NCBI RefSeq assembly: GCF_029382225.1
Contig: NZ_JARLTC010000054.1
Location: 1-42,284, forward strand
Source: Spongiactinospora sp. TRM90649
Lineage (GTDB): Bacteria; Actinomycetota; Actinomycetes; Streptosporangiales; Streptosporangiaceae
DNA length: 42,284 nt
Direction: 5' to 3'
Made by a program: the position numbers and the translations under genes. Under the pieces are notes generated by a model. The model ran no database searches, was not told where the DNA came from, and saw only the letters and a program-made list of their open reading frames with translations. Shown here in pieces: positions 32,851-41,192 of the stretch. Within the stretch, counting starts at the first letter, position 1, and each line of letters opens with the position of its first letter.

Positions 32851-33875
32851 GGCGGCGAGTTCGCTGCGCCATCGCCGGATGCGGGATGGTCGCCGAGGAG
32901 TACGCCCAGACATTGCGCTCCAGCCGCGCCATCAATCTCGTGACCTGCGCTGACATCGACGTCGCTCGCGCCCGGGCATTCGCTCGGCGGTACTCCATCC
33001 CGCGCGTGGTCTCTCCCGGCCAGCTCGACGCCGACGTGGTGATCGTGCTTACTCCTCCGGAACACCACGCCGACGTCGCGCGCTCGGCGATCGAAGCCGG
33101 CATGAGCGTGTATCTGGAAAAGCCGCTGGCACGCACCGCCTCCGAAGCCGAATCGCTGCTCGCCCTGGCCGACCGGCGCGGTGTGCTCATCGGAGCGGCA
33201 CCGGACACCTTCCTCGCTCCGCCGATCCAGGCCGCAGCCGAAGCGATCACCGCCGGACTCATCGGCGAGCCCATCGCCGCCACGGCAGCACTCCTTTCAC
33301 CGGGTCCGGAACGCTGGCACCCACGGCCAGAGCCCATCTATGACCTGGGCCCGCTTCTCGACATGGGGCCGTACTATCTGACCGCCCTGATTCACCTGCT
33401 CGGCCCTATCGCCACCGTCCACGGCGCCATCTGTGGAAGCCGCCCCCGGCGCACCCGCCCTTCCGGCGCGGAGTTCACGACGACGACCGCAACGCACGTC
33501 GAAGCCTTGCTGGAAACCGCCGCCGGTGTCTCCATCACCCTGACCACGAGTTTCGACACCCAGGCGACCACCCGCCCGCACCTGGAAATCTACGGGACGG
33601 ACGGCACGCTGGTCCTTCCCGACCCGAACTTCCATGAAGGCACCGTCCGGATCCGCCGCCAAGGTGAGAACGACTGGTCCGCCCTCACGCCGAAGATGCC
33701 CGGGTTCGAGGTGGTCGGCCGCGGCATGGGCGTTCTGGATCTCATCAACGGCCCGCGCCGGGCCTCGGGCGAAACGGCTCTGCACCTCCTCCACGTGATC
33801 GAAGCCGTTCAGCGGACGTCGGTTTCGAACTCGGGCTCGGCCGTACCGGCCATCTGGCGCGCGGGGCAGCGTTGA
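32847..33875 (+). CDS. Gfo/Idh/MocA family oxidoreductase
   Basis: The 342-residue protein has an N-terminal NAD(P)-binding fold (AIAGCGMVAEEYAQ) and the family motif EKP at residues 91-93, then the C-terminal alpha/beta domain (GPLLDMGPYYLTALIHLLG). It oxidises or reduces a sugar. Paired with a DegT aminotransferase it fits a 3-keto route to an aminosugar such as that of kanosamine synthesis; that is analogy only. It is the last gene of the operon; 116 bases separate it from the next gene and I see no clear terminator there. Confidence 0.9.
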   Translation: MRRRVRCAIAGCGMVAEEYAQTLRSSRAINLVTCADIDVARARAFARRYSIPRVVSPGQLDADVVIVLTPPEHHADVARSAIEAGMSVYLEKPLARTASEAESLLALADRRGVLIGAAPDTFLAPPIQAAAEAITAGLIGEPIAATAALLSPGPERWHPRPEPIYDLGPLLDMGPYYLTALIHLLGPIATVHGAICGSRPRRTRPSGAEFTTTTATHVEALLETAAGVSITLTTSFDTQATTRPHLEIYGTDGTLVLPDPNFHEGTVRIRRQGENDWSALTPKMPGFEVVGRGMGVLDLINGPRRASGETALHLLHVIEAVQRTSVSNSGSAVPAIWRAGQR

Positions 33876-33991
33876 TAAATCGCTGGTAATGATTGAACCG
33901 CCACACCGTTGAGCGCGCGAGAGGTGCCACTACCCTCAACTTCGTTGACTCTAGGTAGCGAACCGATCCCTCTACGCAAAGGTGCTGGACA

Positions 33992-34546
33992 GTGCGGGTC
34001 ACTCCCCCATTCCCCAAACGCGTCCTCCCCTTGGTCGCGATCCTCACGGTCACGGCCAGCGCCGTCGCTGCCTGTCAGTCCGGCGGTACGACTCCCGAAG
34101 CGATCCGAACACCGGCACTGCCCTCGCCGACGCCCACCGGGGACAAGGACGCCGTCGTGGCCGCCTACCGTGAGCTGTATCTGGCCGGCCCACGTGCTGA
34201 GCATGCAAGGCCCGAAGAACGCAGAGCGGTCCTCAAGCACGTGGCGACCCGGCCTCTCCTGGACACGATGCTGGAGGGCATCGCCGCCCTTCGCGCCAGC
34301 GGCCGAGTGACCTGGGGAAATCCCACGCTGCACACCTTCGACGTGAAGGTCCAGGGCGACCGGGCCACCCTGCACGACTGCCAAGACGCCCGAAAAGCAG
34401 GCCAGGCCGACGCCCGATCCGGCAAACGGCTCACCCACGGCATGCCCGGCACCCACATGGTCGCCGCTCTCATCAAGGAGGCCGACGGCGTGTGGCGCGT
34501 CGCCAAGGTCGACCAGTTGGAGAAGCCGTGTTCACCGGAGGCATGA
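33992..34546 (+). CDS. Secreted lipoprotein, 184 residues
   Basis: GTG 33992 is preceded by AAAGGTG. The N-terminus is a lipoprotein signal: positive residues, a hydrophobic core (VLPLVAILTVTASAV) and the lipobox AVAAC with the lipidated Cys near residue 28. A Pro/Thr linker (ALPSPTPTGDKD) and a mixed alpha/beta domain follow. No family is recognised. It opens the operon that contains the Tad genes, and its stop overlaps the next ATG, so it probably belongs to that surface apparatus. Confidence 0.75.
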   Translation: MRVTPPFPKRVLPLVAILTVTASAVAACQSGGTTPEAIRTPALPSPTPTGDKDAVVAAYRELYLAGPRAEHARPEERRAVLKHVATRPLLDTMLEGIAALRASGRVTWGNPTLHTFDVKVQGDRATLHDCQDARKAGQADARSGKRLTHGMPGTHMVAALIKEADGVWRVAKVDQLEKPCSPEA

Positions 34547-35337
34547 CCCGGCTCCTCGTCGCCGGGCTCGCGTTCCTTCCAGCGGGGAACGACGACGGCG
34601 ACGGCGTTGGCGTATCGGCCCAGTCCTTCAACTACCTCGTCTGGGCTCGTAAGAATCAGCTTCCGAGGTCGTCGACCCCAGCCGCGAAGGCGACCCGCCC
34701 GCAGCGCGCCTGTGTCTATAAGGACTGGCTCACAAGCGAGCCACAGAGCACGGAGCCGACCGGGAGCAAGTACTACCAGATCGAGTGCTCCGACGGCTCC
34801 CAGGACATCGCCTGGAACGGCACCGGAGACCTCATCTGGATCAGGCCGAATGCCGAGCCTCCCGCATCCCCCGAGAAGCTCGCACGCCGTGCATACAAGC
34901 TGATCCCGATCACACCCCCATCGGTGTTGACGGCTCCGCCACGCGGGCGAGACGGGGTGGTCGGTCTGCCGCACTGGTTCTGGCTGACCGGCGGTCAGTG
35001 GGCGGCCAAGTCCAAGCGCGTGCACGCGGGCGGCGTCTGGGCCGAGGCCACCGCCACACCGCAACGGATGACCATCACCACCGGCGACGGACGAACGCTC
35101 ACCTGCGACGGCCCTGGAATCACCTACACCGACGCCCTCCCCACTGACCGGCAGCGATCCAGTTGCTCACACCGGTATCAGCGTCCTGCGGACACCTACC
35201 AGGTCACCGTGTCGGTGACCTGGAGCGGCACCTGGCACGGATCGCGCGGGACGAGTGGAACGCTGCCGCCGATCACCCGGTCGAGCACGTTCCCGGTTCG
35301 AGTCGTAGAAGCCCAAGCACTCGTCACGAAGGGATAG
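34543..35337 (+). CDS. Unknown secreted protein, 264 residues
   Basis: ATG 34543 overlaps the lipoprotein stop (ATGA); a GTG at 34528 with GGAG upstream is an alternative. The N-terminus MTRLLVAGLAFLPAG looks like a short signal peptide. The mature part is beta-rich with four or more Cys (RACVYKD, YQIECSDG, LTCDGPG, SSCSHRY) that could form disulfides, and ends in a repeated-strand segment (TVSVTWSGTWHG). No family is recognised. It is coupled with the lipoprotein and is followed three bases later by the CpaB-like gene. Confidence 0.7.
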   Translation: MTRLLVAGLAFLPAGNDDGDGVGVSAQSFNYLVWARKNQLPRSSTPAAKATRPQRACVYKDWLTSEPQSTEPTGSKYYQIECSDGSQDIAWNGTGDLIWIRPNAEPPASPEKLARRAYKLIPITPPSVLTAPPRGRDGVVGLPHWFWLTGGQWAAKSKRVHAGGVWAEATATPQRMTITTGDGRTLTCDGPGITYTDALPTDRQRSSCSHRYQRPADTYQVTVSVTWSGTWHGSRGTSGTLPPITRSSTFPVRVVEAQALVTKG

Positions 35338-35340
35338 CCC

Positions 35341-35976
35341 ATGCTCCAGCGGCTCGCGCCGGCGAAGGAACCGGGCCTGGCCGGGGCCGTCCGCCCGCTG
35401 CCGAACAGGCGCAACCCGATGCTGCTCGCGGCGAGCGTCGGGCTGACCGCGCTGGGCGCGTTGATCGCGTGGCAGTTGTACGGCGTCGCCGGCCATCGGA
35501 CGCCGGTGCTCGTGATGGCCCGTGACGTTCCGATCGGACAGGAGCTGCAAGCGCAAGACCTTCGACCGGTGGCGCTCGGCCTGGACGCGGCGGTTCAGGC
35601 GCTGGACGCGTCCGGCAAGAGCACAGTCATCGGCAGGCGCGCCGCCGTGGATCTGAAGGCGGGCAGCCTGCTCTCCCCCGCCCACGTGACCGACGCACTC
35701 GTTCCGGCACCCGGCCAGGTCATCGTGCCGGTCGCGCTCAAGCCCAGCCAACTGCCCGCCAGAGGGATACAGTCCGGCGACCAGGTCATGGCCACTGCCG
35801 TCCCGGCCGGAAGTGCGCCCGCCGATCATCCGGCCCGGGTCGATCGCGTCGGTCAGCCGGACGCCGACGGACTTGTCGTGGTCGATCTGGTCGTCCCGGC
35901 CACCGACGGTACGGCACTGGCCCGCCAAGCCGCCGAAGGCAAGATCGCGATCGTGCTGCAGTCACGGGCCGGGTGA
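35341..35976 (+). CDS. SAF-domain protein, CpaB/RcpC-like
   Basis: The 211-residue protein has one N-terminal membrane segment (about residues 27-46) and an SAF domain (VLVMARDVPIGQELQAQDLR), then a second part with IVPVALKPSQLPARGIQSGD. This is the build of CpaB/RcpC, which helps assemble Flp pili in the envelope. Its place just before CpaE-like and TadA-like genes is the standard actinobacterial Tad order. Confidence 0.85.
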   Translation: MLQRLAPAKEPGLAGAVRPLPNRRNPMLLAASVGLTALGALIAWQLYGVAGHRTPVLVMARDVPIGQELQAQDLRPVALGLDAAVQALDASGKSTVIGRRAAVDLKAGSLLSPAHVTDALVPAPGQVIVPVALKPSQLPARGIQSGDQVMATAVPAGSAPADHPARVDRVGQPDADGLVVVDLVVPATDGTALARQAAEGKIAIVLQSRAG

Positions 35977-35982
35977 AGCAAC

Positions 35983-36726
35983 GTGCTGATCGTGGTGTGC
36001 TCTGGCGGGCACAGCCCCGGCGCGACCACGGCCGGGCTGGCTCTCACGCTCGCCTGGCCGCGTGACGTGCTGCTCGCCGAATGCGATCCGGCCGGCGGCA
36101 GCCTGCTGTCCGGATATCTGGTGGGGCAGCCACAGGATCGCGGCCTGGGAGAGTGGGCGGTGCGGTTGCGGCGTGGCGGTGACTCCGCGGCCACGCTCGC
36201 CGAGCAGGTGGTGGAGCTGGCCGGGCCTGTGGCACGCCGGATCCTGCCGGGTCTCGCCGAGCCCGCCCAGGCAGCTTCGGTCCAGCCGCTGTGGTCGCGC
36301 ATCGCCGAGACCTTCGCGACCGCGTCCGGCGACGTGATCGCCGACATCGGACGGGTCGGCGGCTCGGACACACCGAACCCGCTCCTGGCCGACGCGGATG
36401 AAGTGCTGCTGGTCGCCCAGCCGACCCTGCGGCACCTGTCCGCGCTCGCCGCCCGGCTCACCGAGATCTCGACGCTGCGCGGTTCCGCTGCGCCCGCACG
36501 GGTTCTCCTCATCGGGCCCGGGCCGTACAGCAGCCGGGAAGTAACGCGGGCGCTCGGTGTGGAGGTGGCCGACCAGTTCCCGCGTGACCCTCGGGCGACG
36601 GCGATCCTTACCCACGGGGTCGGCAACGAGCGCTACCTGCCGCGTTCCCCGCTGCTGCGAGCCGCGCGCACCCTGGCGAACGGCCTATGCCAGCGGGCCG
36701 TACGGGAGGGGGTGGCGGCCTCGTGA
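35983..36726 (+). CDS. CpaE/ParA-like ATPase
   Basis: The 247-residue protein starts at GTG 35983. It is a MinD/ParA-fold protein: CSGGHSPGATTAGLALTLA in the P-loop position, LLAECDPAGGSLLSGYL (switch I), DVIADIGRVGG (Walker B region). The P-loop reads GHSPGATT, with Ala where the Lys of Walker A normally sits; this variant occurs in actinobacterial CpaE-like proteins, so nucleotide binding may differ. It probably directs the TadA motor in Flp pilus assembly. The stop overlaps the tadA start. Confidence 0.83.
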   Translation: MLIVVCSGGHSPGATTAGLALTLAWPRDVLLAECDPAGGSLLSGYLVGQPQDRGLGEWAVRLRRGGDSAATLAEQVVELAGPVARRILPGLAEPAQAASVQPLWSRIAETFATASGDVIADIGRVGGSDTPNPLLADADEVLLVAQPTLRHLSALAARLTEISTLRGSAAPARVLLIGPGPYSSREVTRALGVEVADQFPRDPRATAILTHGVGNERYLPRSPLLRAARTLANGLCQRAVREGVAAS

Positions 36727-38024
36727 GCTTCGATGCGCAGCAGGCGGTGCGCGAGGTACTGCCGCGCGTCACCGAGGCGCTCGACGAGGCCGAGGGCGTC
36801 GGCGATGAGGCGATCCGGGAGTACGCCAAGGCCGCCATCACCGACCTGGTCCGCGAGTACGCCGACGGGCGGGCGCTGGCAGGCAAGCACACGCCCACCC
36901 TGCTTGAGGAACGCGTACTCACCGAGGCCGTCTACAACGAGATCTTCGCGCTGGGGCGCCTGCAGCCGTTCGTCGATGACGCCGAGGTGGAGAACATCGA
37001 CGTCAACGGCTGTGACCAGGTGTGGATCACCTACCGCGACGGGCGCAAGGAGCTCGGTCCGCCGATCGCCGACAGTGACGAGGAACTGGTCGGCAACGTT
37101 CGCCGCTGGGCCGCCTACCAGGGCCAGACCGCGCGGGACTTCTCGATCGCCCGGCCGCGTCTGCACCTGTCGGTCGGGCATCGGACGCGGATCGCGGCGC
37201 TGATGGGCGTCACCCCGCGTCCGTCCCTGTCGATCCGCCGACACGGCATGCTCCACTCCGACCTGGACGACCTGATGGCCGCCGGCACCCTGGACAAGGG
37301 ACTGCGCGCGTTCCTCGCCGCCGCCGTACGCGCCCACAAGGACATCGTGATCACCGGTGGGATGGGCGACGGCAAGACCACCTTCGCCCGGGCACTGGCC
37401 GCCGAGATCGACCCGGACGAGCGGATCGCCACCGTGGAGAAGGAGTACGAACTCTTCCTGCACCGCCAGCCCGACCGGCACCGGGACGTGCTCGCGCTGG
37501 AGGCCCGCGAGAGCAACACCGAGGGGCTGGGCGCGATCACGATGCACCACCTCATCGAGGACGCCCTCCGATTCAACGTCCGCCGCATCATCGTCGGCGA
37601 GGTACGCGGCGACGAGCTGGTGCCGATGCTGGAGGCGATGAACACGGGCGGGTCCGGCTCCATCTGCACCATGCACGCCGACTCGGCCGACCAGGTCTTC
37701 GCCCGGATGCTGATCCTCGCCGGATCCGGTGGCCTCGCCATCGCCCCGGACACCCTCTTCCGCACGATCGGGATGGCCGTGGACTTTGTGATCCACCTGC
37801 GGCACGAGCTCCGCCACGACATCGACGGGCCGGTCAACCGCCGCTTCGTCGCCGAGGTCCACGAGGTGCTGCCGCCGGGCGACGGCCGGGAACCGGCGGT
37901 CAACCGCGTCTACGTGCCAGGTCCGGACGGCCGGGCCGTACCGAACACGATGCCGCAGTGCATGCCGGAACTGGCCGATGCCGGGTTCGACCCGGGGCTG
38001 TTCACCCACTGGGGATATGCGTGA
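36723..38024 (+). CDS. tadA: TadA/CpaF secretion ATPase
   Basis: The 433-residue hexameric motor starts at GTG 36723 overlapping the CpaE stop. It has VENIDVNGCDQVWI in the N-terminal domain, Walker A GGMGDGKTT (Lys218), the Asp box near TVEKEYEL, Walker B RRIIVGEVRG (Glu293) and the His box GSGSICTMHADSA. It powers export of the Flp pilin. Length is normal for the family. Confidence 0.93.
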   Translation: MSFDAQQAVREVLPRVTEALDEAEGVGDEAIREYAKAAITDLVREYADGRALAGKHTPTLLEERVLTEAVYNEIFALGRLQPFVDDAEVENIDVNGCDQVWITYRDGRKELGPPIADSDEELVGNVRRWAAYQGQTARDFSIARPRLHLSVGHRTRIAALMGVTPRPSLSIRRHGMLHSDLDDLMAAGTLDKGLRAFLAAAVRAHKDIVITGGMGDGKTTFARALAAEIDPDERIATVEKEYELFLHRQPDRHRDVLALEARESNTEGLGAITMHHLIEDALRFNVRRIIVGEVRGDELVPMLEAMNTGGSGSICTMHADSADQVFARMLILAGSGGLAIAPDTLFRTIGMAVDFVIHLRHELRHDIDGPVNRRFVAEVHEVLPPGDGREPAVNRVYVPGPDGRAVPNTMPQCMPELADAGFDPGLFTHWGYA

Positions 38025-38857
38025 ACGGCCTGCTGGCCGCGCTGGCCGGAGCGGCGCTGGTCGCCGGTCCGCTGCTGGCCGTGGCCGCGGCCCGCCGGGT
38101 TCCGGTACGGCTGCCGCGTCCGCCTCGATGGCGACCGCCCCGGATGACCCTGGCTCCCACGATGACCGCATTGACCGTGTTCGTGGTGACGTGGTGGGCG
38201 ACGAGCTGGCCGGTCGCCGCCGCCGGAGCCGCGGCGGGTGCGGTGGCGTTGCCGCGCATGCTGAGTAACCGCGACACCATGCGGCGGATCGAACGCCTGG
38301 AGGCGCTCGAAGGCTGGACCCGTCACCTCGCCGACGTCCTCGGCGGCAGCGCCGGCATCGAAGAGGCGCTGCGCTCCGGCGCCGACAACCCGCCCGCGCC
38401 GATCGCCGCCGAAGTGCGGGCGCTGGCCCGTCGATTGGCCTTCCGTACGCCGACCGAGCAGGCATTGCGGGCGTTCGCCGATGACCTGGACGATCCGACC
38501 GGGGACATGATCGCCGCCGCTCTCATCCTGGCCTGCCGGGCCCGCGGCAAGGGGCTGCGCGAGGTGCTGCAGGGCCTGGCCCGCACGGTGGCCAAGGACG
38601 TCGCGGCGCGGCGGGAGATCGACGGCGAACGCGCCACGCACCGCACCACCGCCCGGTGGGTCGTCGGCGCGCTGCTCGGCTACACCGGCTTCGCCCTGCT
38701 CAACACGACCTATGTCGCTCCGCTGGGGACGGCGGGCGGGCAGATGGTGCTCGCCGCCGTGATCGCCCTGTACGCCGGGGCCTTCACCTGGCTGTACCGC
38801 CTGGCCAGACCTCCGAAAGGGCTTCGATTCCTCAACTCGGCAGGAGAACGCACATGA
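38021..38857 (+). CDS. tadB: TadB-like type II secretion F-domain protein
   Basis: The 278-residue membrane protein has N-terminal hydrophobic segments, an F-domain cytoplasmic part (ALEGWTRHLADVLGGSAGIEEAL, RARGKGLREVLQGLARTVAKD) and C-terminal membrane segments (VVGALLGYTGFALLN, MVLAAVIALYAGAFTWLY). It forms part of the Tad inner-membrane platform. GTG 38021 overlaps the tadA stop, and its stop overlaps the next ATG. Confidence 0.88.
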   Translation: MNGLLAALAGAALVAGPLLAVAAARRVPVRLPRPPRWRPPRMTLAPTMTALTVFVVTWWATSWPVAAAGAAAGAVALPRMLSNRDTMRRIERLEALEGWTRHLADVLGGSAGIEEALRSGADNPPAPIAAEVRALARRLAFRTPTEQALRAFADDLDDPTGDMIAAALILACRARGKGLREVLQGLARTVAKDVAARREIDGERATHRTTARWVVGALLGYTGFALLNTTYVAPLGTAGGQMVLAAVIALYAGAFTWLYRLARPPKGLRFLNSAGERT

Positions 38858-39723
38858 GCGGGCTCGTGCTGGCCTCCGGTGCGCTCGTCGGCCTCGGCGG
38901 GTCCTTGGCCGTCATCGCGCTCTTCCCCGCCCCACCCGCGCTCGGTCCCGCGATGGAACGACTCCGACCCGGCGGGGGCCGTACCGAACCAGACCGGGAC
39001 TGGCGATCCCGCCTGGCCCGGAAACTGTCCGGCACCGTGCTCGGGGCGCGAGCCCCGCGTGCGGACCTGGCCCTGCTCGGTAAGACGGCCGACGCCTACC
39101 TCACTCAGAAGGGCCTGGTGATCGGGCTCGGCGTGGCCGCCCCGGTGGTGTTCTGGGCTTGGTGCGCCCTGCTCGGCGTCACCCTGCCCTGGGTCGTCTC
39201 CTGGACGGCATGCGCCGCCTTCGCCGTCGCGGTGTTCTTCGCCCCGGACATCGCGATCCGCAGCCAGGCCGCCGAAGCGCGCACGGCGTTCCGGCAGGCC
39301 ATCATCGCCTACCTGGACCTGGTCGCACTCGCCCGCGCGGCCGGAGCCGGACCCGCCGACTCGCTGGAGTCCGCGGCGAAGGTCGGCCAGGGATGGACGT
39401 TCCAGCGACTGGCCCTCGCCCTGGACCCGGCGCGCCGGACCACGGGCGGCGCGTGGGACGAGCTCACCCGCCTGTCTGAGGAGATCCGAGTCCCCGAACT
39501 CGCCGACCTGGCCGCGATCGCCCAGCTCGCCGGAACCCGGGGCGCGGGCATCCTCGACACCCTCATGGCCAAGGCCCAGTCCTTGCGCGAGGCCGACCTG
39601 TCGGCCGCCGTGTCCACGGCCCGATCACGTACCGAGACCATGACCGTTCCGATGGCACTGTCGGTCATCGGCTTCCTGCTGCTGCTCGGCTACCCCGCCT
39701 TCGCGCGGATGACCGGCGGCTGA
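38854..39723 (+). CDS. tadC: TadC-like type II secretion F-domain protein
   Basis: The 289-residue protein has several membrane segments (LVLASGALVGLGGSLAVIAL, LVIGLGVAAPVVFWAWCALL, a last one at MALSVIGFLLLLGYPAFA) and an F-domain with FRQAIIAYLDLVALARAAGAG and LAQSLREADLSAA-like text. It is the second platform protein of the Tad system. Overlaps the TadB gene by four bases. Confidence 0.88.
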   Translation: MSGLVLASGALVGLGGSLAVIALFPAPPALGPAMERLRPGGGRTEPDRDWRSRLARKLSGTVLGARAPRADLALLGKTADAYLTQKGLVIGLGVAAPVVFWAWCALLGVTLPWVVSWTACAAFAVAVFFAPDIAIRSQAAEARTAFRQAIIAYLDLVALARAAGAGPADSLESAAKVGQGWTFQRLALALDPARRTTGGAWDELTRLSEEIRVPELADLAAIAQLAGTRGAGILDTLMAKAQSLREADLSAAVSTARSRTETMTVPMALSVIGFLLLLGYPAFARMTGG

Positions 39724-39740
39724 CCTTCCGGAGGAATCCA

Positions 39741-39935
39741 ATGATGATCTACAGATGCGTCCTCGCGGTGGCCGCGCGGGTGGACGACCTTCGAGCCGCC
39801 GTCGGCCGGCGTTCGGAGCACGGTGGTTCGACGGTGGAATGGGTGGTCATCGCCGCCGTCGTCTTCCTGCTGGCCGTGGCCGTGGGATCGAAGATCACCA
39901 CGGTCGTCAACGAGCATCTCGCCAAGATCAAATGA
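39741..39935 (+). CDS. Flp-type pilin, 64 residues
   Basis: The small protein has a GGAGG ribosome site and the Flp prepilin pattern: a basic leader, the cleavage site GG before STVEW with Glu at +5 after cleavage context, then the hydrophobic helix VVIAAVVFLLAVAVG and a short hydrophilic tail. It is the probable structural subunit of the pilus. It overlaps the TadE gene (ATGA). No prepilin peptidase gene is in the window, so processing must rely on one elsewhere. Confidence 0.85.
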   Translation: MMIYRCVLAVAARVDDLRAAVGRRSEHGGSTVEWVVIAAVVFLLAVAVGSKITTVVNEHLAKIK

Positions 39936-40306
39936 GTCGTGGTGAGCAAGGATCGGCGACCCTGGAGACCGCGCTGGTCTATCCGGTGGTCCTCCTGCTG
40001 GTCCTGCTCGCGGTCAACGCCGCGCTGTGGTTCCACGCCAGGAACATCGCCCTTTCCGCCGCTCAGGAAGGACTGCGGTCGGCGCGCGTCCATGGGGCCG
40101 CCCTGTCAGCCGGGCAGGTCGCGGCCGAGCGGTTCATCCAGCAGACCGCGGGCTCGTTCCTCACCTCCGCCCAGGTCCGCGTCCAACGCCGGGCGAACAC
40201 CGTCGAAGTGGCCATCAGCGGCGAGGCGATCAGCCTGGTCCCGGTGCTTTCCCTCGGCGTGCACCAGGTCGCCCGGGCCCCGGTGGAGAGGTGGACATCC
40301 GAATGA
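39932..40306 (+). CDS. tadE: TadE-like pseudopilin
   Basis: The 124-residue protein has a short leader followed by GSATLETALVYPVVLLLVLL, the TadE pattern with Glu after the cleavage region, then a long helix (ARNIALSAAQEGLRSARVHG). TadE-type pseudopilins are minor subunits needed for Flp pilus assembly. Overlapping stops and starts on both sides place it in the operon. Confidence 0.85.
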   Translation: MSRGEQGSATLETALVYPVVLLLVLLAVNAALWFHARNIALSAAQEGLRSARVHGAALSAGQVAAERFIQQTAGSFLTSAQVRVQRRANTVEVAISGEAISLVPVLSLGVHQVARAPVERWTSE

Positions 40307-40728
40307 CCACTGAGCCGGAGCGCGGGTCGATGGCGCTGGAAGCGGCGATCATCGCCCCCGCGCTGGCCGCCCTGCTACTGATGATCATCGGCCTTGGGCG
40401 GATCACCCTTGCAAACGGCGCGATCGACGCGGCGGCGCGGGACGCCGCCCGGCAGGCGTCCATCGCCCGTGACTCGGCCGGCGCAAGGTCAGCCGCCCTG
40501 GCCAGCGCGCACGCGGCGCTGGCGCGTGAAGGGCTGTCGTGCTCGCCATCGGTGACGGTGGACACCGCTGGATTCTCCGCTCCGGTGGGGACTCGCGCTG
40601 ACGTGGTCGCTCACGTCTCCTGCCAGGTGGACCTTAGCGACATCACGCTGCCGGGAGTCCCCGGGAGCAAGCGGCTGACCAGCAGTTTCACCAGCCCGAT
40701 CGACCCCTTCCGGGCGCGGAAGGAGTGA
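40303..40728 (+). CDS. TadE/TadF-like pseudopilin
   Basis: The 141-residue protein begins MTTEPERGSMALEAAIIAPA, a prepilin-like leader and hydrophobic helix with Glu in the TadE position. The helix runs on through LAALLLMIIGLGRITLANGA, followed by an Ala-rich stretch (IDAAARDAARQASIAR) and a domain with two Cys (LSCSPS, VSCQVD). It is a second minor pilin. ATG overlaps the TadE stop; the stop overlaps the next GTG. Confidence 0.85.
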   Translation: MTTEPERGSMALEAAIIAPALAALLLMIIGLGRITLANGAIDAAARDAARQASIARDSAGARSAALASAHAALAREGLSCSPSVTVDTAGFSAPVGTRADVVAHVSCQVDLSDITLPGVPGSKRLTSSFTSPIDPFRARKE

Positions 40729-41192
40729 AGGTGCAGGAGTTGAGGGCGGAGGAGCCGAGGGTGAGGGAACGCGGTTCCATCACGGCTTTCGCCGTGGTGA
40801 TCGCCTTGGCGCTGCTGGTCTGTGCCGGTCTCGTCGTGGACGGCGGCGCCAAGATCCAGGCTCACCGCGAGGCCCATGCGACGGCCGAGGAGGCCGCCCG
40901 CGCCGGAGCGGGACAGATCGACGTTCGCCGGGCCTACGCCGATGGGCGAGTCGAAGTCGACGGCGCTACGGCGCTCTCCGCCGCGCGCGCCTATCTGTCC
41001 TCCGGCGGCCACTCCGGCCGTGTCACTCTGAGCGGCGGCCAGGCCGTCCAGGTCACCGTGACCGTGTCCCGGCCCACCAGGCTGCTCTCGCTGATCGGCA
41101 TCGCCAGCGTGACGACCACCGCGAGCGCCACGGCGCGCATGTTCCACGGCATCGAGCGCATCGAGCAAGGCATCGACCAAGGACGGCCCTGA
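40725..41192 (+). CDS. TadG-like pilus assembly protein
   Basis: The 155-residue protein has RERGSITAFAVVIALALLVC, the prepilin-like segment typical of TadG (Flp pilus assembly TadG N-terminal region), followed by LVVDGGAKIQAHREAHATAEEAARAGAGQ. Full TadG proteins of other bacteria are longer; the short actinobacterial version is usual. GTG 40725 overlaps the previous stop. Confidence 0.82.
   Translation: MKVQELRAEEPRVRERGSITAFAVVIALALLVCAGLVVDGGAKIQAHREAHATAEEAARAGAGQIDVRRAYADGRVEVDGATALSAARAYLSSGGHSGRVTLSGGQAVQVTVTVSRPTRLLSLIGIASVTTTASATARMFHGIERIEQGIDQGRP

Noticed and set aside
33945..33976. TTGACT followed by TCTACG as a promoter for the lipoprotein gene
   Set aside because: The spacing is about 20 bases and the -10 match is poor; I could not support it.
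35291..35310. tRNA-like GGTTCGAGTC sequence
   Set aside because: It lies inside the end of a coding gene and no acceptor stem, anticodon arm or D arm can be folded around it.
36633..38465. 610-codon minus-strand open frame
   Set aside because: It is a shadow of the CpaE, TadA and TadB genes, which have clear motifs in the plus-strand frames.
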